40,512 nucleotides of DNA from Kroppenstedtia sanguinis (GTDB lineage Bacteria; Bacillota; Bacilli; Thermoactinomycetales; DSM-45169), in the NCBI RefSeq assembly GCF_050433445.1, contig NZ_JBNPXF010000029.1:1-40512 (forward strand), given 5' to 3'. Of the stretch, positions 26,216-33,276 are shown piece after piece. Made by a program: the position numbers and the translations under genes. Every line of letters begins with the position of its first letter. Position 1 is the stretch's first letter. The notes under the pieces were generated by a model. The model was not told the origin of the DNA and made no database searches. It saw nothing but the letters and a program-made list of their open reading frames with translations.

Positions 26216-26264
26216 TTCGTTTTTGGCAAAACGAATTAAGATGGAAAACCCTTTGATATATAAT
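26216..26264 (+). promoter_or_regulatory. Promoter and palindromic operator of the nitroreductase gene
   Basis: TTCGTTTT-tggc-AAAACGAA (26216-26235, perfect 8-bp arms) directly abuts TTAAGA (26236-26241), 17 nt, TATAAT (26259-26264). The palindrome ends where the -35 begins, a good place for a repressor or activator of a stress-induced reductase. Confidence 0.6.
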
Positions 26265-26308
26265 GATCACAGAAAACCATCTTTTTTTTGTAAAAGGAGG
26301 AGTCTCTG

Positions 26309-26908
26309 ATGACATCCGTTTCAGAAGCGATGAAAAATCGACACAGTATCCGCCATTATGTTCAGGAGCCCATTCCGCGGGCTGACCTGGAAGAGATCCT
26401 CCGCCTGACGAGTCTGGCTCCCAGCGCCTGGAACGTTCAGCCCTGGCGCTTTACCGTGGTGACCGACCCAGTTAAGAAAGCGCAGCTCCAAGCAGCAGCC
26501 AACAACCAAAAACAGGTGGGCCATGCCCCGGCAGTAATTGTGGTGGCCAGTGATATGGAGGACGTGCTTGCCAACCCCCGGGAGTTTGCACATCCTGAAA
26601 TGACTGAGGAGCAAAAGGATCATCTGGTTCAAACCATCCAAAGCACCTTCGGTCCACAAAGCGTGGAGCAACGGGGACAATGGGCCTTGGCGCAGACCTA
26701 CATCAGTTTGGGCTTCCTACTGCTCGCCGCTCAGGAAAAAGGGATCGACAGCTCGCCTATGCTGGGCTTTGATCCCGAGAAAGTAAAGGCTCTCTTCCAT
26801 CTTCCAGACCATGTTCAAATTGCAGCACTGGTGGCCTTGGGCAAAGGGGCGGAACCCGGACGTCCCCACCACCGACATTCTCTGGATCGGATCGCTACTT
26901 TTGTCTGA
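26309..26908 (+). CDS. Nitroreductase family protein (FMN-dependent)
   Basis: 199 residues. N-terminal NRHSIRHYVQEPIPRADLEEIL with the FMN-phosphate Arg residues, then LAPSAWNVQPWRFTVV, and ISLGFLLLAAQEKGIDSSPMLGFDPEKV, all standard for the family (YdgI/YodC type). It would be a cytosolic NAD(P)H-dependent flavin enzyme reducing nitro or quinone compounds. The ATG follows AAAGGAGGAG. Single gene with its own promoter and terminator; the palindrome before the -35 suggests induction by an electrophile or oxidant through an unlinked regulator. Confidence 0.9.
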   Translation: MTSVSEAMKNRHSIRHYVQEPIPRADLEEILRLTSLAPSAWNVQPWRFTVVTDPVKKAQLQAAANNQKQVGHAPAVIVVASDMEDVLANPREFAHPEMTEEQKDHLVQTIQSTFGPQSVEQRGQWALAQTYISLGFLLLAAQEKGIDSSPMLGFDPEKVKALFHLPDHVQIAALVALGKGAEPGRPHHRHSLDRIATFV

Positions 26909-26917
26909 TATGAGTAA

Positions 26918-26952
26918 AGAGGCGACGGAAAAAAAGTCCGTCGCCTCTTTTT
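26918..26952 (+). terminator. Terminator of the nitroreductase gene
   Basis: Perfect 12-bp stem AGAGGCGACGGA/TCCGTCGCCTCT followed by TTTT. Confidence 0.85.
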
Positions 26953-26965
26953 ACACTAAAGTGGA

Positions 26966-27436
26966 TCAATTGCGCCACCAGATGCCCAGATTTAACAAGG
27001 CGACGAAGGTAATCCAGAACCAATAAGGGAGAAACAGGACAACAGCGACCCGGTCAACTTTCCAAGCGGCGATCACAAAGGCACCAATGAAAAACCAAAG
27101 CCCCAGGCTTTCCAACAACGCCCCCCCGATCCAATGGTGGGAGAAAAAAAGCCACACCCACAACAGGAGAAGAGCCAACTGGATCGTCCAAAACAGCAGA
27201 GCATACCTTCGTTCCGCTGTATCCCGTCGGAGAATGATCCGCCACCCGGAGACCGCCATCAGGAAGTGAAGGAGGATCCAGACTGGATTGAAGACCCCCT
27301 TCGGCGGGTGAAACCATGGTTTTTGCAACTGATCGTACCAAGTTCCCGGCCCCACATCCGTGATCCACGCTCCCAGCCCGGCCACCCCGAAACTGATCAT
27401 GAAGAAAACGATTAGAGAAACCCCATTCCGCCGCAA
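26966..27436 (-). CDS. tspO: TspO/MBR family membrane protein
   Basis: 156 residues and five membrane helices. Family signatures: WYDQLQKPWFHPPKGVFNPVW after helix 1, and ALLNLGIWWRN at the end. TspO proteins bind porphyrins and other tetrapyrroles and may degrade or transport them. The start is TTG 27436 with AAAGGAGGAGAG 8 nt upstream and gives the usual family length; the longer frame to 27547 adds an unrelated stretch. It shares the nitroreductase terminator region in convergence. Monocistronic. Confidence 0.9.
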   Translation of the reverse strand: MRRNGVSLIVFFMISFGVAGLGAWITDVGPGTWYDQLQKPWFHPPKGVFNPVWILLHFLMAVSGWRIILRRDTAERRYALLFWTIQLALLLLWVWLFFSHHWIGGALLESLGLWFFIGAFVIAAWKVDRVAVVLFLPYWFWITFVALLNLGIWWRN

Positions 27437-27605
27437 GGAACTCTCCTCCTTTCTTCTCCAGATGGATGAAAAGACGATCGACCCATAAATGCTGCTCCCA
27501 AGTCCGATTTTAACAGCCCCGGTTCCGCCTATCCTATTCCCGGACACTTACATGCTTTCCCCTTCCCGCCCCTCAGACCATCCAGCCGATCCCATTTTCG
27601 CGAGA

Positions 27606-27998
27606 CTACACCCAATTCTTCATCCGCCCCGCCAAGCTTCCCGTGTACAGCTCCAGCTGGGTTCCGTCCGGGTCGAGGAAGTTGAGCACCCGTCCCCCGC
27701 CCCGTTCCATCGGACCCCGGATGATCCTCACCTGGTGGTCCCTCAGTCGCTCCACCGCTTCATCGAAGTCCTCATCGACGATGGTGAAGGCGACATGATC
27801 CACCCCCGGCCCCGCCGAGGCGTCCATCCTTTCTCCTTCCCTCTCCATCAGACAGATCCAGGCGGTTCCCCCTTCCAGATAGACATCCCGACGTCCCTGA
27901 TGAAGCAACTCCATCCCAAGAATCCCCTGGTAAAATTTCCGGGACCGTTGCAGGTCAGAGACGCGAATGGTCACATGATTAAATCCCGTGACTTTCAT
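27606..27998 (-). CDS. VOC-family metalloprotein, FosB/FosX-like
   Basis: 130 residues forming two beta-alpha-beta-beta-beta modules. Metal ligands of the fosfomycin-resistance group can be seen: His in FNHVTIRV, His in VDHVAFTI, Glu in QLELYTGSL; the end TGSLAGRMKNW resembles the FosB tail. FosB adds bacillithiol or cysteine to fosfomycin. Resistance is not proven: the same fold covers glyoxalases and dioxygenases, and the usual FosB K/S/Y set for substrate was not confirmed. ATG 27998 overlaps the HAD gene's stop as ATGA, with TTGGAGAAG upstream, so the two are coupled. Confidence 0.75.
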   Translation of the reverse strand: MKVTGFNHVTIRVSDLQRSRKFYQGILGMELLHQGRRDVYLEGGTAWICLMEREGERMDASAGPGVDHVAFTIVDEDFDEAVERLRDHQVRIIRGPMERGGGRVLNFLDPDGTQLELYTGSLAGRMKNWV

Positions 27999-28669
27999 CG
28001 TTGCACTTCTCCAACCTGGCAAGTTTCCGCCCATTTCCCCAGCTGAAGTTCTTCCAGGGAGGAGAGTCGCAGATCCACCTTGCCAAAGGAAAGATCTCGA
28101 GTAACCCGGTTAGGGACGATGATACATCTCATGCCGGCCCGTTTGGCGGCCAAAGCGCCGTTGGGGGAATCCTCCAGCGCTACCGCTTCCGCCGGATCCA
28201 CCCCGAGGCATTTGGCTGCCTGCAGATACAAAGCCGGGTCGGGCTTGGTCCGCTCCACATCCTCCCGGTTGCAGAGGCACGAAAAATAATGCCGCAGACC
28301 CAGTTTCTCCAAGTGTCCCTCTACCCATGACCGCTCGGAACTGGAAGCCAATCCGATTTTCCAGCCCAGATTTTTAGCCTGCTCCAACACCGTCCGCACC
28401 CCGGGCAGCGCTTTTTCCCGAGCAATGAGGGAGCGTTTTTTCTCCCAGCGTTCCCTCTCCAGAGTTTCCCTGTCCAGGGATTGGCCTGTAGTAGCTTCCA
28501 AATGGTCATAAATCTCATCATGATGATCCGAACTACCGATCACCCTGGACCACAAATCCATAGGCAATTGGGTACCATGTGCCTCAAACATCTCCACAAA
28601 GGTCCGGTAACCGGCTGTCTCCGTATCCAGAATCAAACCGTCAAAGTCAAAGATCACCGCTCGCAACAT
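27995..28669 (-). CDS. HAD-superfamily hydrolase, beta-phosphoglucomutase-like
   Basis: 224 residues. HAD motif I FDFDGLILDTE, motif II LASSS, motif III KPDPALY and motif IV ALEDSPNGALAAKRAGM; the cap helices between 15 and 85 are of the subclass I type (YhcW/PGMB-like). It would dephosphorylate a sugar phosphate or similar metabolite in the cytosol. GGGAGAGGG precedes the ATG. It is first of a two-gene unit with the VOC gene. A TATAAT at about 28776 lies upstream but has no matching -35. Confidence 0.88.
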   Translation of the reverse strand: MLRAVIFDFDGLILDTETAGYRTFVEMFEAHGTQLPMDLWSRVIGSSDHHDEIYDHLEATTGQSLDRETLERERWEKKRSLIAREKALPGVRTVLEQAKNLGWKIGLASSSERSWVEGHLEKLGLRHYFSCLCNREDVERTKPDPALYLQAAKCLGVDPAEAVALEDSPNGALAAKRAGMRCIIVPNRVTRDLSFGKVDLRLSSLEELQLGKWAETCQVGEVQR

Positions 28670-28832
28670 CTGGTTTCCCTCTCCCTTGTGCTATTTTGGA
28701 CACCACGGACCCCGTTACTGGGGATCCCGTCCCCCGATTCCCCGAAGGACCGGACAGATTTGTTCGCACCCCTATTATATCAGACGAAAGAAAACCCCCG
28801 CCTATCAGGAGAGAGGAAAGGGAATGCCTCCC

Positions 28833-29666
28833 TCACCTGGGCCAACGATAGGGTGGAACCACCTGCATCATCGTTTGGAACACCCACGCCCACTGCTCTT
28901 CCCTCAAGTAACAGATTGGAGCCTCCCGCTCCATCTTCAATTGCCTCAGCAACTGTTTCAATTGAGGGGGGGTAAATATCCCCTTCAAAGCCAGAGAAAC
29001 CGGCAGTTGTGGAGACTTCAGTCCCCATGTTGCCAACGCCATGAACCGAGAATGATGGCGTGGGGCAACTCGTGGTTGGTCCCGTCGCCACAGCGTCAGA
29101 ATGGCAGAATCGACACGGGGCGGTGGCGAGAAATAGTGCGGTGGAATCGTCCTTCCCATTTTCACCTTAAACCAGATTCTCCATTTCAAGATCCGTGGGT
29201 TGGTGATCGGATAGGCGGTGAAGCGCTTGGCCGCTCCCTTCTCCATAACAAGAACCCCTCGTTGAATCGGAACCGTTGGTCGATCGAAAAGCTTTCCCAG
29301 GATCGGGGTAGTGATGGAGTAAGGGATATTGGCGACGACACTGAAGGGAACCCGCGGGAGATGGATCTGTAAAAAATCCTGTTGAATCACTTGGATGTTG
29401 GAAACCGATTGGATTTTTCGTTGCAACCGTTCTGCAAAGACAGGATCGTTCTCCACTGCCAAAACCTTCATCGATTTTTCCGCCAGAGGCAACGTCAAAT
29501 TGCCAGTTCCCGCACCGATCTCCAGGACGAGATCCTGCCGGTTTACCTTGGATCTTTTGACCAACTCTTGAATCAAACCTTTGTTGTGCATCAAGTGCTG
29601 ACCTGGAAAGTTGCTACCCTTTTTCTTTTTTTGCACCTGTTGCTGTCGTCCAGTCTGTTTCTGCAT
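28833..29666 (-). CDS. erm: Erm-type 23S rRNA (adenine-N6) methyltransferase
   Basis: 277 residues. SAM motif I LEIGAGTG (48-55), acidic VEND at the end of strand 2, QQDFLQI, the target-base motif NIPY (113-116) and FSPPPRVDSAIL. N-terminal FPGQHLMHNKG is typical of Erm rather than KsgA. Erm methylates A2058 of 23S rRNA and gives macrolide-lincosamide-streptogramin B resistance; closest in character to the ErmD/Erm34 group of Bacilli. ATG 29666 is chosen (ACGGAGGATAAA before it); the longer frame runs through the leader terminator and cannot be real. Its 280-nt leader holds an attenuator (see 29686-30053). Confidence 0.9.
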   Translation of the reverse strand: MQKQTGRQQQVQKKKKGSNFPGQHLMHNKGLIQELVKRSKVNRQDLVLEIGAGTGNLTLPLAEKSMKVLAVENDPVFAERLQRKIQSVSNIQVIQQDFLQIHLPRVPFSVVANIPYSITTPILGKLFDRPTVPIQRGVLVMEKGAAKRFTAYPITNPRILKWRIWFKVKMGRTIPPHYFSPPPRVDSAILTLWRRDQPRVAPRHHSRFMALATWGLKSPQLPVSLALKGIFTPPQLKQLLRQLKMEREAPICYLREEQWAWVFQTMMQVVPPYRWPR

Positions 29667-29685
29667 TTTATCCTCCGTTCTACTT

Positions 29686-29714
29686 AAAAAAACACAGGCA
29701 AGCTGCCTGTGTTT
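29686..29714 (-). terminator. Attenuator terminator 2 in the erm leader
   Basis: Perfect 11-bp stem AAACACAGGCA/TGCCTGTGTTT with a 3-nt loop and a run of seven T, ending 20 nt before the erm start. Its 5' arm can instead pair with CTGCCTGTGT at 29917-29926. Confidence 0.8.
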
Positions 29715-29824
29715 GGAGTAACGGAAGAAGAGTTTGCAAAAAAACCAACAGAACACCTGTTTTGCTCTTTCGCAAAACAAGCCGTTCCTCTTGGTAAAAA
29801 GAACTTCCCGATCCAGGTAAACAC

Positions 29825-29857
29825 AAAAAAAGGGAGAGCAGATAGGCCCTCCCTTTT
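29825..29857 (-). terminator. Attenuator terminator 1 in the erm leader
   Basis: Minus strand AAAAGGGAG pairs with CTCCCTTTT around a GC-containing loop, followed by more T. Confidence 0.7.
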
Positions 29858-29916
29858 AACGATTCAAGTTATAAAGGTTTCCCTGAAAATGGGCAGACCG
29901 ATCCCGTTTACTCTGC

Positions 29917-29926
29917 ACACAGGCAG
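29917..29926 (-). promoter_or_regulatory. Antiterminator segment of the erm leader
   Basis: CTGCCTGTGT here is perfectly complementary to ACACAGGCAG (29703-29712), the 5' arm of terminator 2, and repeats its 3' arm. It also sits in a local hairpin CTCTGC/GCAGAG just after the leader peptide, so ribosome position could decide which pairing forms. Confidence 0.55.
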
Positions 29927-29944
29927 AGCCTTTGAGCTATTCAG

Positions 29945-29983
29945 TTAGCGCTCAAAGAAAAAACGGAGTCTGATAGATGCCAT
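29945..29983 (-). CDS. Macrolide-sensing leader peptide of erm (MASIRLRFFFER)
   Basis: Twelve codons between the promoter and erm, with GGAGGG 11 nt before the ATG. The Arg-Leu-Arg-Phe motif equals the +X+ stalling motif of the ErmDL leader (which contains MRLRF). In that system a macrolide-bound ribosome arrests at the RLR motif and changes the fold of the leader RNA. Here the arrest would favour readthrough of the two downstream terminators. Confidence 0.75.
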   Translation of the reverse strand: MASIRLRFFFER

Positions 29984-30024
29984 CACAGGGAAATCCCTCC
30001 TGTCGTAAATTTACAGCCGTTTCC

Positions 30025-30053
30025 AAAATAACATACTTACCAAGGGACGTCAA
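30025..30053 (-). promoter_or_regulatory. Promoter of the erm leader
   Basis: Minus strand TTGACG (30053-30048), 17 nt, TATTTT (30030-30025). Transcription would start near 30018 and cross the leader peptide. Confidence 0.65.
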
Positions 30054-30071
30054 CAGGGGAAACCAGCTCCC

Positions 30072-30764
30072 TCATCCCCGATGAATAATGTGAATCCGGT
30101 AGCTTCCCTGCTCCAGAGGCTGACGATCTCGGCTCACCACCTGGTATGGGATCGTCACTTCAAAGGAGCCCCTAAAGGGACTGGGATCGATCCGCAATCG
30201 ATCCTTTGTTTCCCAGACCGATTGCAGAAGCTCATCTCCCCAGCGAAATCCGTTTCGGTACCAAGGATGATCCTTTTGGCCCGGCTCGTTCAGACACAGG
30301 AAAAGAGAGAAATCATCGCACAGTTTCAACAGCCGCAGACTTTCCTTCAGCTTAGCTTGCTCTTCGTTCCCCATGGCGGCAATCAGCCGCTGTTGCCTGG
30401 CCTGCTCCCATTCTACAAAACGAATCTCTTCCGGTTCCTTTGTATCGATGAAAAAGGAGACAAAGTGCATGCTACAGATACAGCCGGCAAAGGGATCCAT
30501 CGCCTGTACCCGGTCGACCCCCGCAGTGTAAGAAGGGAGTTTACCCTCCAGAGGATAATCTTCAAAAGAATAGGGCTTTCCTGTCTCCGGATTCCATCGC
30601 ACCTCTCCATCCAATGCTTGCCAGCCCACATCGTGATACCGGATCCCGATCCCTGTGGATCTGTCGATCGGTTCCCTCCAATGATCGGCAAAATCTCCTG
30701 CGATTTTCCCATGATCATGCTGGCGAATCAGAATGAAGTGATCTTCCCGTTCCCGAAAGATCAT
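30072..30764 (-). CDS. DUF3891 family protein
   Basis: 230 residues, soluble. It opens MIFREREDHFILIRQHDHGKIAGDFADHW, the family hallmark, with conserved His residues (QHDHG, then RYHDVGW) that look like metal ligands of an HD-like helical domain. The biochemical role of the family is unknown; the His/Asp pattern suggests a hydrolase. ATG 30764 follows AAGGGGTGTAGGAGG. It lies upstream of the erm promoter in the same direction but has no obvious link to it. Confidence 0.85.
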   Translation of the reverse strand: MIFREREDHFILIRQHDHGKIAGDFADHWREPIDRSTGIGIRYHDVGWQALDGEVRWNPETGKPYSFEDYPLEGKLPSYTAGVDRVQAMDPFAGCICSMHFVSFFIDTKEPEEIRFVEWEQARQQRLIAAMGNEEQAKLKESLRLLKLCDDFSLFLCLNEPGQKDHPWYRNGFRWGDELLQSVWETKDRLRIDPSPFRGSFEVTIPYQVVSRDRQPLEQGSYRIHIIHRG

Positions 30765-30990
30765 CCTCCTACACCCCTTCCCTCGCGAATCTGTGACAAC
30801 TGAAGTCCACTACTTCCCCCCGCCGACAGCTCACTCCCAAGGCGGAACCATCCCGTTCCATCACTGAGGGGGAGACATGAGCCCTTTCTCTCAGTAAAAA
30901 ACTTCACCGACTTCCAGTGGGACAAACAAGAACCGGTTGTTCTCACATACATTTCTACTGTACACCTTTTGTGCAAAGGAGGAGAAACGC

Positions 30991-31431
30991 ATGGCGGACC
31001 AGGAGAGAAAAGAAAGAGAGCATCAGGCCCAGAACCCCGCCGGGGAAAAAGTGTCATTGGAAAACGGGTGGGATCCCTATGGCAGCGGGGCGCCCGATGC
31101 CTCAGTCAATCAGTATGGATATGACCCGGGATACTGGCAGCAACCGGGAGCCGTCCCCCAACCGGCACCCTACGGCGGCTGGCAAACTTCCGCCTACCCG
31201 TCTCCCTGCTCTGAAGCCCAGACCGCCTCATCCCCCGGATTTGCGTACGGCACCCCTCCCCAACAACACGCTCCAGCCCCTTACCCGTCATACCCCCATT
31301 ACCCCTCTTACTATTTTCCCTACCATTATAATCCGTATCACCACTACCACCCATACCCTCATTACCCCCCGCACTATCCACACTACTATCCCTCCCCCTA
31401 TCCGGGATCCCGCCGGTCTACCGAGGATTGA
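30991..31431 (+). CDS. Tyr/Pro/His-rich low-complexity protein, spore-coat-like
   Basis: 146 residues. After a charged, hydrophilic N-terminus (MADQERKEREHQAQ) the protein becomes Gly/Pro/Gln-rich and then, for the last 60 residues, almost only Tyr, Pro and His in YP-H-YP repeats. There is no signal peptide. ATG 30991 with AAAGGAGGAG is the clear start; the longer frame is not needed. Composition resembles spore coat or YppG-like proteins of Bacilli, with tyrosines open to cross-linking and histidines to metal. Its own terminator follows. Function not shown. Confidence 0.75.
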   Translation: MADQERKEREHQAQNPAGEKVSLENGWDPYGSGAPDASVNQYGYDPGYWQQPGAVPQPAPYGGWQTSAYPSPCSEAQTASSPGFAYGTPPQQHAPAPYPSYPHYPSYYFPYHYNPYHHYHPYPHYPPHYPHYYPSPYPGSRRSTED

Positions 31432-31452
31432 TCATCGCAGATAGTGAAGGTT

Positions 31453-31480
31453 CCTCCGAAGCAATTTCGGAGGTTTTTTT
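31453..31480 (+). terminator. Terminator of the Tyr/Pro/His-rich gene
   Basis: CCTCCGAA/TTCGGAGG stem followed by seven T. Confidence 0.85.
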
Positions 31481-31508
31481 AATAGGGATGTCAGGTAGTA
31501 CTTTATCA

Positions 31509-32111
31509 CTATCTTCCCACCTTCTCCTGAGAGACAAGGGGCAGTTTCATATGGTCGACCGCCATCTGGACCGGCGAAGGCAAATCGGCAGGATTTGGCC
31601 AGGTATCGGGCTGCCAGAGGTGAGAGCGTTTGAATGCTTTGGGACAGTGGATATAGCACTCCTCCACTTCCATCCCGATCCCCACCTTTGGAATTTTCCC
31701 CTTGACTTCCATCTCGTAGAGTAACTCCGAGTCCTGGAAGATGCAGGCGCGGCCGTTGATCCGTAGCGTCTCCTCCATCCCCGGGATTAAAAAGATCAGC
31801 CCCGCACGGGGATTAGACAATATATTGCGGAGGGAATCCAGCCGACGGTTGCCGGGGCGATCCGGCACCACTAGATGATGATCATCCACAATGTGCACAA
31901 AACCGGGGTCATCCCCCCGAGGAGAAACATCACAGGCACCTGTGTTATCAGCAGTAGCCAATAGCAGAAAGGGAGAACGACCGATAAACTCCCGGCAATG
32001 GGGATCCAGATGATCGATCACCTTTTTCACCACTGGCTCACCAGGAAACCCCATTAGATCACGAAGTTCCTGTTCCGTCGTGATCCGTTCCCGAAAGGGA
32101 GAAACAGACAT
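31509..32111 (-). CDS. Pyridoxamine 5'-phosphate oxidase-like protein (MSMEG_1061 type)
   Basis: 200 residues with a split-barrel flavin-binding fold: FLLLATADNTGACDVSPRGDDPGFV, then LVVPDRPGNRRLDSLRNILSNPRAGLIFLIPG, the two hallmark blocks, and a late CPKAFKRSHLW. Proteins of this subgroup bind FMN or F420 and reduce unknown small molecules; they are not the vitamin B6 enzyme itself. AAAGGAGGATC before the ATG. Monocistronic. Confidence 0.88.
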   Translation of the reverse strand: MSVSPFRERITTEQELRDLMGFPGEPVVKKVIDHLDPHCREFIGRSPFLLLATADNTGACDVSPRGDDPGFVHIVDDHHLVVPDRPGNRRLDSLRNILSNPRAGLIFLIPGMEETLRINGRACIFQDSELLYEMEVKGKIPKVGIGMEVEECYIHCPKAFKRSHLWQPDTWPNPADLPSPVQMAVDHMKLPLVSQEKVGR

Positions 32112-32456
32112 GTGAGATCCTCCTTTGGAATCAAGCGTTCAGTTCTATAATGATGAAAAATACCTATCCCACCCTATGATTGTTCGTGACCTCGCGAGGC
32201 TTTTCCTCTTTCCCTTCCGGATCCCGAAACACGGGCAAAGCCATCCTGCACATAGAGACGATGGCGATCAGGATTCCCGCAATGGTCAGGACCGGGCGGA
32301 TCTCCCACAGGCCAGCTAAAATCCTCCCCAGACGGGCCGAGCGGAGAAAAGTCAGGTGATGAGTGTACCATGATTTTGAAACCCAGGCACCTCTTTTTCG
32401 GAAAAAATTGAACCAGCCCGTTTTTTCAACAGCGAGCTGGTTTCGGGGTGAATCGG
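32112..32456 (-). other. Intergenic stretch with a possible small membrane protein remnant
   Basis: A frame on the minus strand ending at 32164 contains one good membrane helix (IRPVLTIAGILIAIVSMCRMA) and a charged tail, which looks protein-like, but no start codon with a ribosome site exists near its protein-like part. It may be a 5'-damaged gene or use a non-standard start. The terminator of the DUF421 gene fills the upper end. Confidence 0.35.
32402..32442 (-). terminator. Terminator of the DUF421 gene
   Basis: Minus strand AACCAGC...GCTGGTT stem with a large loop, followed by CAATTTTTT. Confidence 0.55.
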
Positions 32457-33149
32457 TTATGGGGTTGACCTGGTCGGATCCTGTCGTTTGTCGATGAAGA
32501 GGGTTCCGTCGCTTTGGATCTGGGCGTAGAACACCTGATCCAGGGAGGTGCCAGCCTGCTTCAGCTGCGTTTCCAGCCAAGCAGGAGACAGGTTGAGCTC
32601 CTGCAGATTTCGTTGGAGGATTTGCCCATCCAGCGCCAAGTCCGTGGGAATATACTTGGGTTGCATGAGAGCCACCCCCAGATCTTCCTTGGTTGCTCCA
32701 TGCTTGCCCGGCTTTTTGATCACGGAGAGCTTTCCATTGGGCTCAAACACCGCCGCATCCACATCGGCAACGGAAAAGATGTCTTTCTCCCGCAACATCA
32801 TGCCCAGGTCTTCCATTTTGAGGCGCAAAGATTTCAGATTTTCCTCCAAGATTTTCCCTTCTTTAATGATCAGGGTGGGACCTCCATCCAAGATCCCCCG
32901 GGCCTGACGGGAATTGAGGGTGAGCCAGGAGGCCAAAATCGTTAACAACACCCAGCTGACCAGTCCCGTCAGGCTGTGCCAAAAGGGAATATCTTGGTCG
33001 ATCGTCATCGAAGCGGAAATCGTGCCGATGGTGATTCCGGTGACATAGTTGAAAAAGGTCAACTGACTCATCTGCTTTTTCCCCATCAGCCGGGTCAACA
33101 AAAGCAGCACCGGGAACGTGATCAGCGCCCGGAGCGCAATCTCCAGCAT
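32457..33149 (-). CDS. DUF421 membrane protein (YetF-like)
   Basis: 230 residues. Three N-terminal membrane helices (MLEIALRALITFPVLLLLTRLMGKKQMSQLTFFNYVTGITIG, continuing to LASWLTL), then the cytosolic DUF421 domain with GGPTLIIKEGKI, LRLKMEDLGMMLREKDI and DVDAAVFEPNGKLSV. Family members occur in many copies in spore formers; some affect germination or redox sensing of the envelope, but no activity is settled. ATG 33149 gives the standard family length; AAAGGTG lies upstream. Confidence 0.88.
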   Translation of the reverse strand: MLEIALRALITFPVLLLLTRLMGKKQMSQLTFFNYVTGITIGTISASMTIDQDIPFWHSLTGLVSWVLLTILASWLTLNSRQARGILDGGPTLIIKEGKILEENLKSLRLKMEDLGMMLREKDIFSVADVDAAVFEPNGKLSVIKKPGKHGATKEDLGVALMQPKYIPTDLALDGQILQRNLQELNLSPAWLETQLKQAGTSLDQVFYAQIQSDGTLFIDKRQDPTRSTP

Positions 33150-33276
33150 CCAACTCACACCTTTGGCAGGGAGGTTTGTATTATCATGGCGCCAAATTCC
33201 CATCCTCATCCCCGTCTGAACCCACTGAAAAACCCCGGCAGCGGCCGGGGTGGAAAATTTACATTCCAAAGATCGT

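Noticed and set aside
30780..30900. T-box-like motif (GGGATGGTTCCGCC) upstream of the DUF3891 gene
   Set aside because: Only a weak match to the T-box core; no stem I specifier, no terminator, and the gene is not an amino acid gene.
32164..32580. 138-codon membrane protein frame
   Set aside because: Only the last 70 codons look like protein, and no start with a ribosome site exists there; the upper part overlaps the DUF421 gene. Kept only as a possible remnant.
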